DNA from: JAXLYE01 sp046351595
Lineage (GTDB): Bacteria > Myxococcota_A > Polyangia > Palsa-1104 > JAEUJZ01
Assembly (NCBI GenBank): GCA_046351595.1
Contig: JAXLYE010000006.1
Location: forward strand, 248,001-312,000
Length of the DNA stretch: 64,000 bases
Reading direction: 5' to 3'
Positions 1-11,300 of this stretch are shown here, piece after piece; position 1 is the stretch's first letter; each line of letters begins with the position of its first letter. The translations under genes and the position numbers were made by a program. A model generated the notes under the pieces. The model was not told the DNA's origin and did no database searches. It saw only the letters and a list, made by a program, of their open reading frames with translations.

Positions 1-1419
1 GCTCTTGCCGAAGGCGACGCCGCCGCTCAGCGACGCAACGTCGGTGCCCATCACGTCGGCGACGCTCCACACCGCGACGCCGCTGAGATCCTGCGTGCTG
101 CCGTCGGTGTAGCTGCCGAGCAGCCGGAAGGCCTGGGTGCGGCCCTTGGCGATCGTGGCGGCGGCCGGCGACAGCGCGATCGAGGTCAGCACCGCCGGCT
201 TGACCTCCAGCGTCGCGACGCTGCTGAAGCCGCGGTAGGCGCAGGTCACGGTCGCCATGCCGACGGAGTTGCCGCGAGCGAGGCCGGTCGCGTCGACGGA
301 GGCGACGCTGCTGCCGCTGACGTCGGCCGCGGTCCAGGCCGCGGCGCCGGTCACGTCCTGGCTGCTGCCGTCGGTCAGGCGCGCGGTCGCGGTGAACGGC
401 TGCGTGGTGCCCTTGGCGATGGCCGCCGCCGCCGGGCTGATGCTCAGCGACACGGGCGCGGCCGGCGACACGGTCAGCGTCGTGTCCGCGGACAGCCCCA
501 GGTGCTCGACGGTCACCCGGGCCTGGCCCACCGCCTCGCCGACCGCGGTGCCGCTGCCGTCGATCGAGGCGACGCCGCTGCCCATAAGATCCATCACCGA
601 CCAGTCGGCGCTGGCCGTGACGTCCTGCACCGTGCCGTCGGTGAACGTGCCGGTCGCGGTGAAGCTCTGCGAGGTCCCCTTGGCCGCCGTCGGGTTCTGC
701 GGGCTCAGGGTCAGGGTCTTCAGCGCCGCCGCCGTCACCTCCAGCGTCGTCGACGAGCTCTTGGTCATGAGCTTGACCGTGATGCGCGTCTTGCCGACGT
801 TCTTGGTCGTCACCAGCCCCAGCGAGTTGATCACCGCCACGCCGGTGCCGGTGACCACGTCCTTGATCGACCACGACGAGATCGCCGAGACATCCTGCGT
901 CGAGCCGTCGCTGAACGTGCCGGTCGCCTTGAACTGCAGCGTCAGCCCCTTGGCCACCTTCGGCAGCGTCGGGCTGATCGCGATCGAGCTGAGCGTCGCG
1001 GCGGTGACCGTCACATCGGTCTCGATGCGGCGCTCCGCGTGCTCGGCGATGACGTGGTAGCGACCGGGCTGCGACAGGCCGAGCAGCCCGGGCTGGCCGT
1101 CCTGCTCCTCGGCCTTCACCTCCTGGCCGTCGGCGTCGCGCACCGTCCACTTCACACGCCGGGTGAGATCGCGGATGTGTCCGTCCGCCTGCAGGCTGCG
1201 CAGCGTGAACTGCTGCGCCGTCCCCATCGCGATCTGCGGGTTGGACGGAGACAGCGCCAGCTGCCCCAGCGACTGCGCCGGACTGCCCGCCGGGTGCGGC
1301 GCGATCGTCGCCTGCGTCCCGCCCTCCGGTCCGCAGCGCAGCATCGCCAGCGCGAGCACGGTCAGCAGGAAACTACGCCCCGTCTTGTGTAAGTACCGCC
1401 AATGAAAAGGAGTCCGCAT
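1..1419 (-). CDS. Ig-like (Big_2-type) repeat lipoprotein, 3' end outside window
   Basis: Reads leftward from an ATG at 1417-1419 and stays open to base 1 (473 codons), so the C-terminus is missing. The N-terminus has a short basic stretch, a hydrophobic core (FLLTVLALAML) and Cys29 followed by Gly-Pro-Glu, suggesting a lipoprotein, although Arg at -1 makes the lipobox poor. Five repeats of about 90 residues start near residues 51, 145, 233, 323 and 408. Each has the pattern of bacterial Ig-like group 2 domains: an SIxxSP strand, then KG-x-x-Q-x-F-x-A-x-G-x-[FY]-x-DG[ST]-[TV]-QD[VL]. It is probably a surface or adhesin-like protein. The repeat family is clear; the ligand is unknown. Confidence 0.85.
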   Translation of the reverse strand, partial: MRTPFHWRYLHKTGRSFLLTVLALAMLRCGPEGGTQATIAPHPAGSPAQSLGQLALSPSNPQIAMGTAQQFTLRSLQADGHIRDLTRRVKWTVRDADGQEVKAEEQDGQPGLLGLSQPGRYHVIAEHAERRIETDVTVTAATLSSIAISPTLPKVAKGLTLQFKATGTFSDGSTQDVSAISSWSIKDVVTGTGVAVINSLGLVTTKNVGKTRITVKLMTKSSSTTLEVTAAALKTLTLSPQNPTAAKGTSQSFTATGTFTDGTVQDVTASADWSVMDLMGSGVASIDGSGTAVGEAVGQARVTVEHLGLSADTTLTVSPAAPVSLSISPAAAAIAKGTTQPFTATARLTDGSSQDVTGAAAWTAADVSGSSVASVDATGLARGNSVGMATVTCAYRGFSSVATLEVKPAVLTSIALSPAAATIAKGRTQAFRLLGSYTDGSTQDLSGVAVWSVADVMGTDVASLSGGVAFGKS

Positions 1420-1573
1420 GGTGCCTTCCAAACCCCCCGGAAAGGATGAAGCGCGCCCACGGTAGCAACTCCCCCGTCCGATAAACAAGCCCGTCGGAGA
1501 GATGCCATTGAGTACCCCTATTTGCGGCGCCCGCTCCGGACTCGTGGAGGGTTGGGGATTCCGGGAGTGCGCT

Positions 1574-1599
1574 CCGGAAGCGCGGCCCGGAAGCGCGGC
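1574..1599. repeat. 13-bp tandem duplication
   Basis: The word CCGGAAGCGCGGC occurs twice head to tail in the non-coding stretch between the Ig-like lipoprotein gene and the sigma-54 activator (1420-1695). Apart from this and the TGAAACA array I see no other feature there, and no clear -35/-10 pair. Confidence 0.6.
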
Positions 1600-1638
1600 C
1601 ATGAGTCAGGATGGAGGCCCGGATGGAAGGACTCTTCC

Positions 1639-1674
1639 TGAAACAACGTGAAACAACCTGAAACATATTGAAAT
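1639..1674. promoter_or_regulatory. Four direct repeats TGAAA(CA), 10-bp phase, upstream of the sigma-54 activator
   Basis: TGAAA begins at 1639, 1649, 1659 and 1669, exactly one helical turn apart; the first three copies read TGAAACA. The array lies 22 bp before the GTG start of the activator. The complementary word TGTTTCA recurs in an array just behind the same gene, which suggests binding sites for a regulator, possibly the gene's own product. Binding is inferred. Confidence 0.5.
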
Positions 1675-1695
1675 CGGGCGCGCCGCGGTGGCACG

Positions 1696-2832
<1,137 letters not shown>

Positions 2833-2866
2833 CCGCGTTCGCGCGGCGAGCGCGCTCGCGGACTCC

Positions 2867-2903
2867 TGTTTCACTTGTTTCACTTGTTTCACGGAGTGAA
2901 ACA
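2867..2903. promoter_or_regulatory. TGTTTCAC array and palindrome behind the sigma-54 activator
   Basis: TGTTTCAC occurs at 2867, 2876 and 2885 (9-bp period), and the last copy forms a perfect palindrome with GTGAAACA at 2896-2903 (TGTTTCACggaGTGAAACA). It lies 34 bp after the activator stop and before the convergent CxxCH lipoprotein. The same half-site in reverse sense forms the array at 1639-1674. The palindrome could also fold in RNA, but no T-tract follows. Confidence 0.5.
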
Positions 2904-2941
2904 GAGTCCGGTCCAGACTCCGCGGCAGGCTCCCGAACGGA

Positions 2942-3625
2942 TTACGGAGTCGGCGCCTTGGGCTGCAGGCGCAGCCCTTCGATCGCCAAAAGCACGCCCG
3001 AGCACGTCTGTTCGTGACAGGCGCGGCACGCATCGATCACACGCTCGTACGCAGCCGCGATGCCCGCGGCCGGAGCGGCGTCGAGCGCGGCGACGGCGCC
3101 GAGGTAGCTCTGGGCGAAGCCGTCGAAGCGCTGGTCGCGATCCGAGGGCGTCGTCGGCCACGCGCAGCGGATGCGGCGGTGGCGGTCGCGCAGCGGCGCC
3201 GGGTGCTCGCCGCGGCGCACGGCCTCGCGCGCGGCCTGCAGATCCGCCTGCATCTTGCGCATGTGCGCCGCGAGCTCGCTCTGGCCGTTGGGGTTGCGCT
3301 CCGAGCGGATCAGGTTCCCCGGGCTGCCCGGCACGCCCGGCAAAAGCGGCGTCGCCAGCGTGCAGTCCCCCTCCGGCGCCGAGGCCACGGCCGCGGGCGT
3401 CGCGACCGCGCTGCTCGCCGCCTCTGCCCGGGGCGCCTCGGTCGTGCCGATCGCGCGCGCCGGCGCCTCCCCGGATCGTGTGCACGCCGACCCGAGCGCC
3501 AGCCCAAGCCCCAGCCCAAGCCCGAGCCGGCCACCGCGCCGCGCCGCGCCGTCGAGCCGCGGCCGCGCCGTTTTTTTGTTCAGACCGGGCCGTGCGATCC
3601 GACGTTCCGGAGGAGCAGAGTCCAC
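2942..3625 (-). CDS. Cytochrome c'-like lipoprotein with C-terminal CxxCH
   Basis: Starts at GTG 3625 behind a good ribosome site (GGAAGGTGA about 3 nt away). A long basic leader runs into a Gly/Leu core and the lipobox LALGSAC, with Cys near residue 48. The mature part ends with ACRACHEQTC, a heme c attachment motif (CxxCH) close to the C-terminus, the arrangement of four-helix cytochrome c'/c-556 proteins; the repeated Arg/Ala helices fit this. Role: an electron carrier or heme sensor tethered to the envelope (inferred). It is convergent with the sigma-54 activator and divergent from the FecR/VIT lipoprotein gene. The call rests on one heme motif and the overall layout. Confidence 0.75.
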   Translation of the reverse strand: MDSAPPERRIARPGLNKKTARPRLDGAARRGGRLGLGLGLGLALGSACTRSGEAPARAIGTTEAPRAEAASSAVATPAAVASAPEGDCTLATPLLPGVPGSPGNLIRSERNPNGQSELAAHMRKMQADLQAAREAVRRGEHPAPLRDRHRRIRCAWPTTPSDRDQRFDGFAQSYLGAVAALDAAPAAGIAAAYERVIDACRACHEQTCSGVLLAIEGLRLQPKAPTP

Positions 3626-3769
3626 GAGTCACCTTCCCTTGTCTGGGCCGCAATCTACCAGAAGGCGCACTGCGTGCTGCCGTCCCCCGCGCCGGGCGCA
3701 AACGGCCGCCGTGACGCGGCTCACGTCGGAGCCAAGCCCGCGCCCATTCAAGACAGGAACTACGGTAGG

Positions 3770-6700
3770 ATGATTCCTTTCCCTCCCTGCGCGGAGCAGC
3801 TCAGGTCCATCATGCGGAACCGCTTCGAGCCTTGTGTTCCCGTTCGGTCGCCTCGTCTCTCTGATGCCTCTGTTGTCGCTGGGTCCGGGGCGCCCTCGCC
3901 GCGGCCGCCCTCCCCGCCCCGGTCCCGCGCCGCGCTCGTCGGCGCGGTGCTGTCGGCGGTGGTGCTGCTGGCGCAGCCGGCGTGCGGGCCCCGCGCCACC
4001 GGCCGCGGCACCGTCGCCACCGTCGAGGTGGTGCGCTCGCCGGTGCTGCTCTCGGGCCTGCTGACCGAGCACGCCATCGGCGTCGAGGAACGGACCTCCG
4101 CGGGCCAGGCGGTGCGCGTCGAGCAGCGGGCGCAGGCCCTGCTCAAGCACGACCTCGGATCGCGGCTGCTGCTCGACGGCGGCAGCGAGTTCGAGGTCAC
4201 CGACAGCGGCATCAAGCTGCAGCTCGGGCGGGCGTTCGTCGAGGCGCGCTCGGGCTCCGAGGTGCAGCTCGCGGTCGCCGGCTTCACGCTGGTGGCCAGC
4301 GGCTCGGGCGCCGGCTTCGAGGTGCAGACCGGCCGCGATCGCTCGCAGCTCACGGTGCTGCGCGGCGAGGTGGCGTGGCAGGGGCCGAAGCGCGGCGTCG
4401 TGCGCGCTGGCGAGCAGCTGACGCTTCAGGGCGAGGCGCCGGTGGCCAGCCCGGTCGTGCTCTGGGACGACTGGACCGGCGGCCTGGCGTGGCCGGATCC
4501 GCGCAAGGGGCGCGGCGCCGCGGGTCTCGGCGAGGTCGGGGCGCGGCGGCCGGGGGACTTGGGCGAGGCGCGCTTCCCGCTGACCATCCAGCGCCTGCAG
4601 GTGCGCACCGAGATCCAGGACGACCTGGCGGTGACCACCGTCGAGGAGACATTCTTCAACCCGGCGGACAGCACGCTCGAGGGCATCTTCCGCGTGCGCC
4701 TGCCCGAGGGCGCGATCCTGTCGCGCTTCGCCATCGACCGGCACGGCCGCTTCATCGACGGCTATGTGAAGGAGCGCGAGACCGCGCAGCGCCAGTACCA
4801 GGCGCAGGTCTACGAGGGCTCCACCAAGGATCCGGCGCTGCTCGAGTGGGAGGCGCCGGGCAGCTTCAAGGCGCGGCTCTACCCGCTGCCCGCGGGCTCG
4901 ACGCGGCGCGTGCTGTACACCTACTCGGAGTGGCTGCAGCCGCACGGCGACGGCGGCACGCTGCGCACCTACCGCTACCCGATGGCCGGCGCCGCGGGCG
5001 AGGGCGCGCCGATCATCCAGGAGCTCGACATCGAGGTCAGCGCCGGCGACGCGGGCGCCACCGAGGTGCGGGCCGGCCTGGGCGCGATGCTGGCCAAGGA
5101 CGGCCGGCGCGTGCTCATGCAGCGCACGGACTACTCGCCCAGCGCCGATCTCGTCGTCGAGCTGCTCGGCCCGCCGCGGCCCGAGGGCGTGGCCCGGCTG
5201 TACCGCGTGCCGCACCAGGATCCGCCGCGGCCCGGCGTCAAGCGCGGGCGCAGCGAGAGCGACTACGTCCTCATCCGCACGCTGCCGGTGCCGGCGACCG
5301 CGGCCAGCCAGCGCGCGCCCGTGGACCTGATCCTTCTGGTCGACGTTTCGGCCGCCACCGACGCGACGCACCTGGCCATGGCGCGCACGATCATCGAGTC
5401 GGTGCTGCGCCGGCTGCACCCCGAGGATCGTGTGGTCCTGCTCGGCGCGGATCTCGACGCGCACGAGCTCGAGGCGCGGGGCGCGGCGGCCAAGGCCGCG
5501 GGCAAGGGCAAGGCGCTGCCGGCGCTGACCGCGGCCACGCCCGAGGCGGTGCAGGCGCTGCTGGCGCGGCTCGGCCAGAGCGCCACCGGCGGCGCGACGG
5601 ATCTCGGGGCAGCGCTCAGCCAGGCCGCGGCGCTGCTCGATCCGGCGCGGCTCGGCGCGGTGCTGTACGTCGGTGACGCCCGCCCGACCGTCGGCGAGCT
5701 GGATCTGCCGGGGCTGCGCGAGCGGCTGACCCGGCTGCCGGCGCCGCTGCGGCTCTACGGCGTCGGCATCGGCGACGAGGCGAACCTGGATCTGCTGTCC
5801 GGGCTGTGCCAGATGAACGCCGGGCGCGCCTTCCGCGTCGGCGACCGCGCGGCCGCGGCCGAGACCGCGCTCAGCATCATGACGCACCTGGCCAGCCCGG
5901 CGGTGAGCCACCTCAAGGTCGACGTCGGCACCGGCCTGGATCGTGTGTACCCGCGCACGCAGGTGTCGGTGCGCGCGGGCGAGCCGCTGTTCATCCTGGC
6001 GCGCCTGCGCCAGAGCCTGCCGCAGTCGGTCACCGTCGAGGGCATGTTCAACGGCCGGCCGATCAAGCAGAGCCTGCGCCTGGAGCCGCACAAGCTCGAC
6101 GACTCCGCGGATCTGCGCCTGCGCTGGTCCGAGGCGCGGCTGCTGCAGCTCCTGGAGAGCGGCGCCAGCACCGAGGAGGTGGCCGAGCTCGGCGTGCGCC
6201 AGAACCTGGTCACGCCCTTCACGTCGTTCTACGTGCCGAGCGAGGACGAGGTCACGCAGATGCTGCGCGAGCTGCCCGAGGTGCGGGCCGCGGGCTGCGC
6301 GAAGATGGAGGCCGCCCCGCCGCAGGGCGCCGCCTCGGTCGCCACGGCGGCAGCCCCCGCCGAGCCGGCCGGCGGCGAGGGCGAGCCGCCCAAGCCGGTG
6401 GTGGTCGAAGGCAAGATGGGAAGGAAGGCGGCCTCCAAGGATCGCATGGCCGCGCGCGACGAGAGCGAGAAGAAGGAGGCCGAGGAGGCGCCGGCCGCGG
6501 ACGCTCCCGGGGCGCCGCCACCGCCGCCGTCCCCGTCGACGCCGGCCGCTGCGGCCGAGGCCGCGCCGATGCGCGAGGAGCGCGCCAAGGCCGCCCCGGT
6601 CAAGAAGATGAAGGCCGACAAGGGCGGCGGCTACGACGGGCTGCTCGGCGGCGACAGCGACGGCAACGCTTTTGCCGGCCTGGCCACGACGGGCTCGGGG

Positions 6701-8320
6701 CGCGGCGGCGGCGGCACCGGCGAGGGCACCATCGGCCTCGGCAACCTCGGCACCATCGGGCGCGGCAGCGGCCACGGCTACGGCATCAGCGCCAAGCCGG
6801 CCAGCAAGACCGCGCGCCCGCGCCCCAAGCGCGGCGACGACGACGACCGCGGCAGCGAGGACCTCAAGCGCGCGGCCGGCCAGAAGAACCGCCGCAGCTA
6901 CCGCGCCCCGGACGTCGACAGCGAGGCGTACGGCAGCGCGGTCGCGCTCAACGACGGCGACGTGACGGTGCTGGTCGGCATCCTGCGCCACCGGCCGCGC
7001 GGCTGCAGCGCCGCGTCCGGCCAGCCCCTGGACGAGCGGCGCGAGCTGTGGCGCGAGCGCCTCGGCCAGCGCGCCGGCGTGCGCCGCGCCCTCGAGGTCT
7101 ACCAGGACGCCGAGCGCGGCTGCGAGCTGCCGCGCTGGACCGACCGCCGCGAGATGCTGCGCCTGATGCTGCGCAACGTCGGCGGGCCGCGCGGCATGGT
7201 CGATCTGTACGGCCACTTCAACGACGACCCCGAGGAGCAGGAGTTTTTGCGCCAGGCCATCCTCGGCGAGGTCCGCAGCGCCCGCGACCTCAAGGTGATC
7301 TACGACGGGCTCGGGCTGGGCGACGACGAGCGGGCGCTCCTGGCGCAGGAGGTGGTGGCCAAGGCCAAGACCCCGGCCGAGCGCCTGCGCCGCATCGAGG
7401 AGCTCTTGATCCGCTGGCCCGGCGACATGCGCCTGCGGCTCTTGCGCATGACGACCGAAGAGGATCTGGGTCAGGCCGAGGCGGCGCGGCGCACCGCCGA
7501 GGAGATCCGGCACGATCCGTACGCCGACGCCGGTGCCCGCACCGCGGTGGGCGAGCTGTACGTGCGCCTGGGCGATGAGCCGGCGGCGCGGCGCGGATTC
7601 TCGGAGATCGTCGAGTTCGCGCCGTCTGATCCGCTGGCGCGGCGGCGCCTGGGGGACCTGTACCGCGCGCACGGCTGGTTCGACGAGGCGTACCGCCAGT
7701 ATCAGACGCTGCAGGCGCTGCAGCCGACCAGCCCCGAGGTGCTGCTGCTGATGGCGATGGCGGCGGCCGGCGCCGGGCACGTCGAGGAGGCGCTCGGGCT
7801 GGAGCGGCGCGTGGTCGGCGACTCCGAGCCGGGCAGCGAAACCGGCGTGTCGAAGATCGCGCTGCTTTACACCGAGCTGCGGCTGGCCGAGCTGCGCGAA
7901 GAGGCGCGCGGTCGCGCCGACAGCGAGGCGCTGGCGCGGCTGCTCCTGCGAGCGCGCGAGACCGGCGCCGCGGGCCTTGCTCGGCCGGTCCGCGCGTTCC
8001 TGACGTGGGCGCACCCCGAGGCGGATCTCGAGCTGCGCGTGGCGCCCGCGGGCGAGACGCTGGGGCCGGCCAACGATCTCGCGCCGCAGCTCGGCCTGCT
8101 CGGCTGGCACAGCGGCAAGAGCGCCCGCACCGACGTCAGCTACGAGCTCGAGGTGCGGCGTGTCGACCGCGCGCGCGGCATCCGCTACCCCGCGGTGCTG
8201 ACGGTCATCGTCGACGAGGGCGAGAGGGGCGAGCGCGTGCTGCGCCGCGAGCTCGCGCTCACGCAGGACAACGACACCGCTCGGTTCGTGCTTCGCGCGG
8301 GCCAGCTCTCGCCGCAGTGA
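3770..8320 (+). CDS. Giant FecR/VIT/VWA/TPR lipoprotein (paralogue 1)
   Basis: About 1516 aa from ATG 3770 (ATG 3812 is possible). The hydrophobic segment LVGAVLSAVVLLAQPAC ends at a probable lipid Cys72. Domains in order: FecR-like barrel (about 95-225), VIT (about 267-390, with ETFFNPADSTLEGIFRVRLP), VWA (about 515-705), a Pro/Ala/Lys- and Gly-rich linker (about 842-1055, containing GEGTIGLGNLGTIGRGSG), then TPR-like helices (about 1190-1360). The MIDAS-like motif is DVSAA instead of DxSxS, so metal binding may be weakened. The C-terminus carries TWAHPEADLEL, shared with the next gene. VIT/VWA proteins usually act in envelope protein contacts; the specific role is unknown. It forms an operon with the next gene. 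Confidence 0.9.
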   Translation: MIPFPPCAEQLRSIMRNRFEPCVPVRSPRLSDASVVAGSGAPSPRPPSPPRSRAALVGAVLSAVVLLAQPACGPRATGRGTVATVEVVRSPVLLSGLLTEHAIGVEERTSAGQAVRVEQRAQALLKHDLGSRLLLDGGSEFEVTDSGIKLQLGRAFVEARSGSEVQLAVAGFTLVASGSGAGFEVQTGRDRSQLTVLRGEVAWQGPKRGVVRAGEQLTLQGEAPVASPVVLWDDWTGGLAWPDPRKGRGAAGLGEVGARRPGDLGEARFPLTIQRLQVRTEIQDDLAVTTVEETFFNPADSTLEGIFRVRLPEGAILSRFAIDRHGRFIDGYVKERETAQRQYQAQVYEGSTKDPALLEWEAPGSFKARLYPLPAGSTRRVLYTYSEWLQPHGDGGTLRTYRYPMAGAAGEGAPIIQELDIEVSAGDAGATEVRAGLGAMLAKDGRRVLMQRTDYSPSADLVVELLGPPRPEGVARLYRVPHQDPPRPGVKRGRSESDYVLIRTLPVPATAASQRAPVDLILLVDVSAATDATHLAMARTIIESVLRRLHPEDRVVLLGADLDAHELEARGAAAKAAGKGKALPALTAATPEAVQALLARLGQSATGGATDLGAALSQAAALLDPARLGAVLYVGDARPTVGELDLPGLRERLTRLPAPLRLYGVGIGDEANLDLLSGLCQMNAGRAFRVGDRAAAAETALSIMTHLASPAVSHLKVDVGTGLDRVYPRTQVSVRAGEPLFILARLRQSLPQSVTVEGMFNGRPIKQSLRLEPHKLDDSADLRLRWSEARLLQLLESGASTEEVAELGVRQNLVTPFTSFYVPSEDEVTQMLRELPEVRAAGCAKMEAAPPQGAASVATAAAPAEPAGGEGEPPKPVVVEGKMGRKAASKDRMAARDESEKKEAEEAPAADAPGAPPPPPSPSTPAAAAEAAPMREERAKAAPVKKMKADKGGGYDGLLGGDSDGNAFAGLATTGSGRGGGGTGEGTIGLGNLGTIGRGSGHGYGISAKPASKTARPRPKRGDDDDRGSEDLKRAAGQKNRRSYRAPDVDSEAYGSAVALNDGDVTVLVGILRHRPRGCSAASGQPLDERRELWRERLGQRAGVRRALEVYQDAERGCELPRWTDRREMLRLMLRNVGGPRGMVDLYGHFNDDPEEQEFLRQAILGEVRSARDLKVIYDGLGLGDDERALLAQEVVAKAKTPAERLRRIEELLIRWPGDMRLRLLRMTTEEDLGQAEAARRTAEEIRHDPYADAGARTAVGELYVRLGDEPAARRGFSEIVEFAPSDPLARRRLGDLYRAHGWFDEAYRQYQTLQALQPTSPEVLLLMAMAAAGAGHVEEALGLERRVVGDSEPGSETGVSKIALLYTELRLAELREEARGRADSEALARLLLRARETGAAGLARPVRAFLTWAHPEADLELRVAPAGETLGPANDLAPQLGLLGWHSGKSARTDVSYELEVRRVDRARGIRYPAVLTVIVDEGERGERVLRRELALTQDNDTARFVLRAGQLSPQ

Positions 8321-8331
8321 GGATGACGGTC

Positions 8332-11300
8332 ATGTCCATGTCTGGTTGGACGCAAGGGTTGCGAGGGGTTCTGGGGCGCGGCGCGGGCGTGCCGCTGCTG
8401 GTCGGGTTCGTGCTGCTGCTGGCCGCCTGTCCGAAGCCAGCGGCGCCGCCGGCACCGACGGTGGCGTACCTGCAGCCGAGCCGCATCGGCGTCACCGTCA
8501 CCCGCGCCGGCAAGAGCTCGGCGGTGCCGCGGCCGCGCCGCATCGAGGAGGGCTCCGAGGTGCGCACGCCAGCCGGCACGCGCGCCTCGCTCTTCCTCGA
8601 CAGCGGCGCCTGGGTGCTGCTCGACGGCGACAGCGTGGTGCGGGTGACCCCGGACACGCTGCAGGTCGTCTCGGGCCGCGCCTGGGTCGACGCGCGCGCC
8701 GGCGAAGAGGTGAAGGTGGCCGCGGACGGCGACCGCGTGCAGCTCAGCGCGCAGAAGGCCGGGCTCGCGGTTTCCGTCGACAAGCAGGGCGGCGCGGCGA
8801 TCTACTGCGCCGCCGGCCAGGTGACCTGGCGCGCCGGCGACAAGGGCGGGCGGCTGCAGTCGGGCCTGTCGCTTCTGTGGCAGGGCGGCGCGGCCAAGGA
8901 GACGGCGCAGGCGCTGTGGGACGACTGGACGCTGGGCCTGGCCGAGCCCGGGCCGCTGCGGCCGCTGGAGCCGGCCGGCGTCGGGCAGCTGACGGCGCGC
9001 CGGCCCGGCGAGTTCGGCGCCGCGCGCACCCCGCTCATCGTCCGCCAGCACGACGTGCGCGTGCGCATCGTCAGCGACCTGGCCATCACCGAGATCGAGC
9101 AGACCTTCTTCAACCCGCGCTCCGAGCACCTGGAGGGCCTGTACGCGGTGCGCCTGCCCGAGGCCGCGCTGCTCGCGGAGTTCTCCGTCGGCAGCGAGGA
9201 CGGCTCGAGCGCGCGCGGCATCGTCACCGCCAGCGCCCGCGCCGGCGTCTCGGGCTACAGCGACTTCGAGGGCCAGCTCGAGTGGGCCGGGCCCGGGCGC
9301 TACCGCGGCGTCATCCGCAACATCCAGCCGGGCAAGACGCGCACCGTGAAGCTGCGCTACATCGAGTGGCTGCCGCACATCAGCCACCCCGACGGCACGC
9401 GGCGCACGTTCGTGTACCCGATGGGCCAGAGCGCGGCGGCCCAGGCCGGCGGCGCCCCCAACCTGGGCGAGTTCTCGCTCGAGGTCGACGTCGGCGCGGC
9501 GCAGGTCGGCGGGCTGTCGGCCGGCCTCGGGGCGCGCACCGAGGGCAACAAGGTGGTGCTGCGCGGCAGCGACTTCCGGCCGCGCGCCGACTTCGTGCTC
9601 GACCTGCTCGATGCGCCGGGCCGCAAGGCGGACACCCTCGAGGCCTTCCGCAGCCCCGCGGTCGACGGCGCGCGCTACCTCTTGGCGCAGCCCGCGCTCG
9701 ATCCCGGCGCGCCGCCGGCGTCGCTCGACATCGCGCTGGTGCTCGACGTGTCCGCGGGCAACGACGAGGCGCGGCTCGATCTGTCGCGCAGCGCGGCGCT
9801 CGCGGTGCTGAAGCTGCTCTCGCCCGCGGATCGGATCGCGGTGGTGGCGGCCTCCTCGACGGCAGCGACGCTCGGGCGCGAGGCCCTGGCGCCGGCGACC
9901 AAGGCGCGCATCGACGAGCTGACGACGGCGCTTTCGCAGCAGCGGCCGGCCGGCGCGACGAACCTGGGCGCTGCGCTGACGCGCGCGGTGGAGATCCTGC
10001 CGCGCGGCCAGGGCGTGGTGATCTATCTGGGCGACGGTCGCCCGACGGTGGGCAGCCTGACCCCGCGCGAGCTCAAGGAGCAGCTGACCCGTCTCGGGCA
10101 GCTGCCGCGCTTCTACGCGGTGGCGGTCGGCGCCGACGCCAACCTCGAGCTGCTCGGCGCGCTGTGCGACACCGGCACGCGCTCGGGCGTGGTCCGCATC
10201 GACGACCGGCCCGAGGCCATCCGCGCGGCGCTGCACCTCATCGAGCGCGCGGCTCAGCCGAGCCTGACCAACGTGCGCGTCGAGCTCGGCGAGGAGGTCG
10301 ACGTGGTCTACCCGGAAGGGCCGGTCGCGGTCGAGGGCGGCGACGCGCTGCCGATCGTCGCCAGGCTGCGGCGCGACCGCACGGGCACGCCGAAGGCGGT
10401 GACGCTGCGCGGGCTGCGCGACGGCAAGCCGTTCGAAACCCGGCTGCAGCTGAGCGGCCGCGAGCTCGAGGACGACGGCGATCTGGCGCGGCGCTGGGCG
10501 CTCGCCCGCCTGTCGCGGCTCCTGCAGCGCGGGGCCGGGCGCGAGGCGGTGCTGGACATCGGCACGCGCTACGGCGTGGTCACCCCGTTCACGGCGCTGG
10601 TGGCGGCCGGGCGCGGCGGCGAGGCGTATTCGCAGCTGGTGGGTGAGAGCGATGGCGGCGCGTTCGTGCCCCCGGCCCTGCGCGGTCGCGCGCCGGCGGA
10701 CACGCCGATCGCGCTGGAGGCCGGCGTCTCGACGCAGCCGGTGCAGCGCCTGAGCCTGGAGCAGCTGTACCAGCGCGCGCTCGCCGAGCGGCAGGCGCCG
10801 GCGCGGCTGTGCTACGAGCGCAAGGCCGCGGGCCGCCCGGGCCTGTCGGGCCGCGTCAGCGTCCACCTCAAGCTCGCGCCCGACGGCGTGCCCAAGGACG
10901 CGCGGGTCAGCTACTCGACGCTGCGCGCCAAGGACGTCGAGGAGTGCATCGAGCGCGCGCTGCTCGGCCTCAAGCTGCCGGTGGCGCCCGACGGCAAGCC
11001 GCACGAGATCGACTTCGCGCTGCAGCTCAACCAGGCCGAGCACGACGACGACTCGACGGTGCGCTGCAGCGCCGCCTCGCGCGCCTACCTGGCGGTGCGG
11101 CGGGCGCTGTGGCGCGAGCGACTGACCAGTCACCCCGGCGTCGAGGGCGCGATGACCGTGTGGCGCGAGGCCGAGGCGCGCTGCGAGCTGCGCAGCTGGC
11201 TGGATCGGCGCGCGCTGCTCGATCTGGCGCGGCCGCACGTCGGCGACACCGCGAACCAGGTCGACCTCTACCACCGCTTCGAGGACAGCCCGCACCGCGA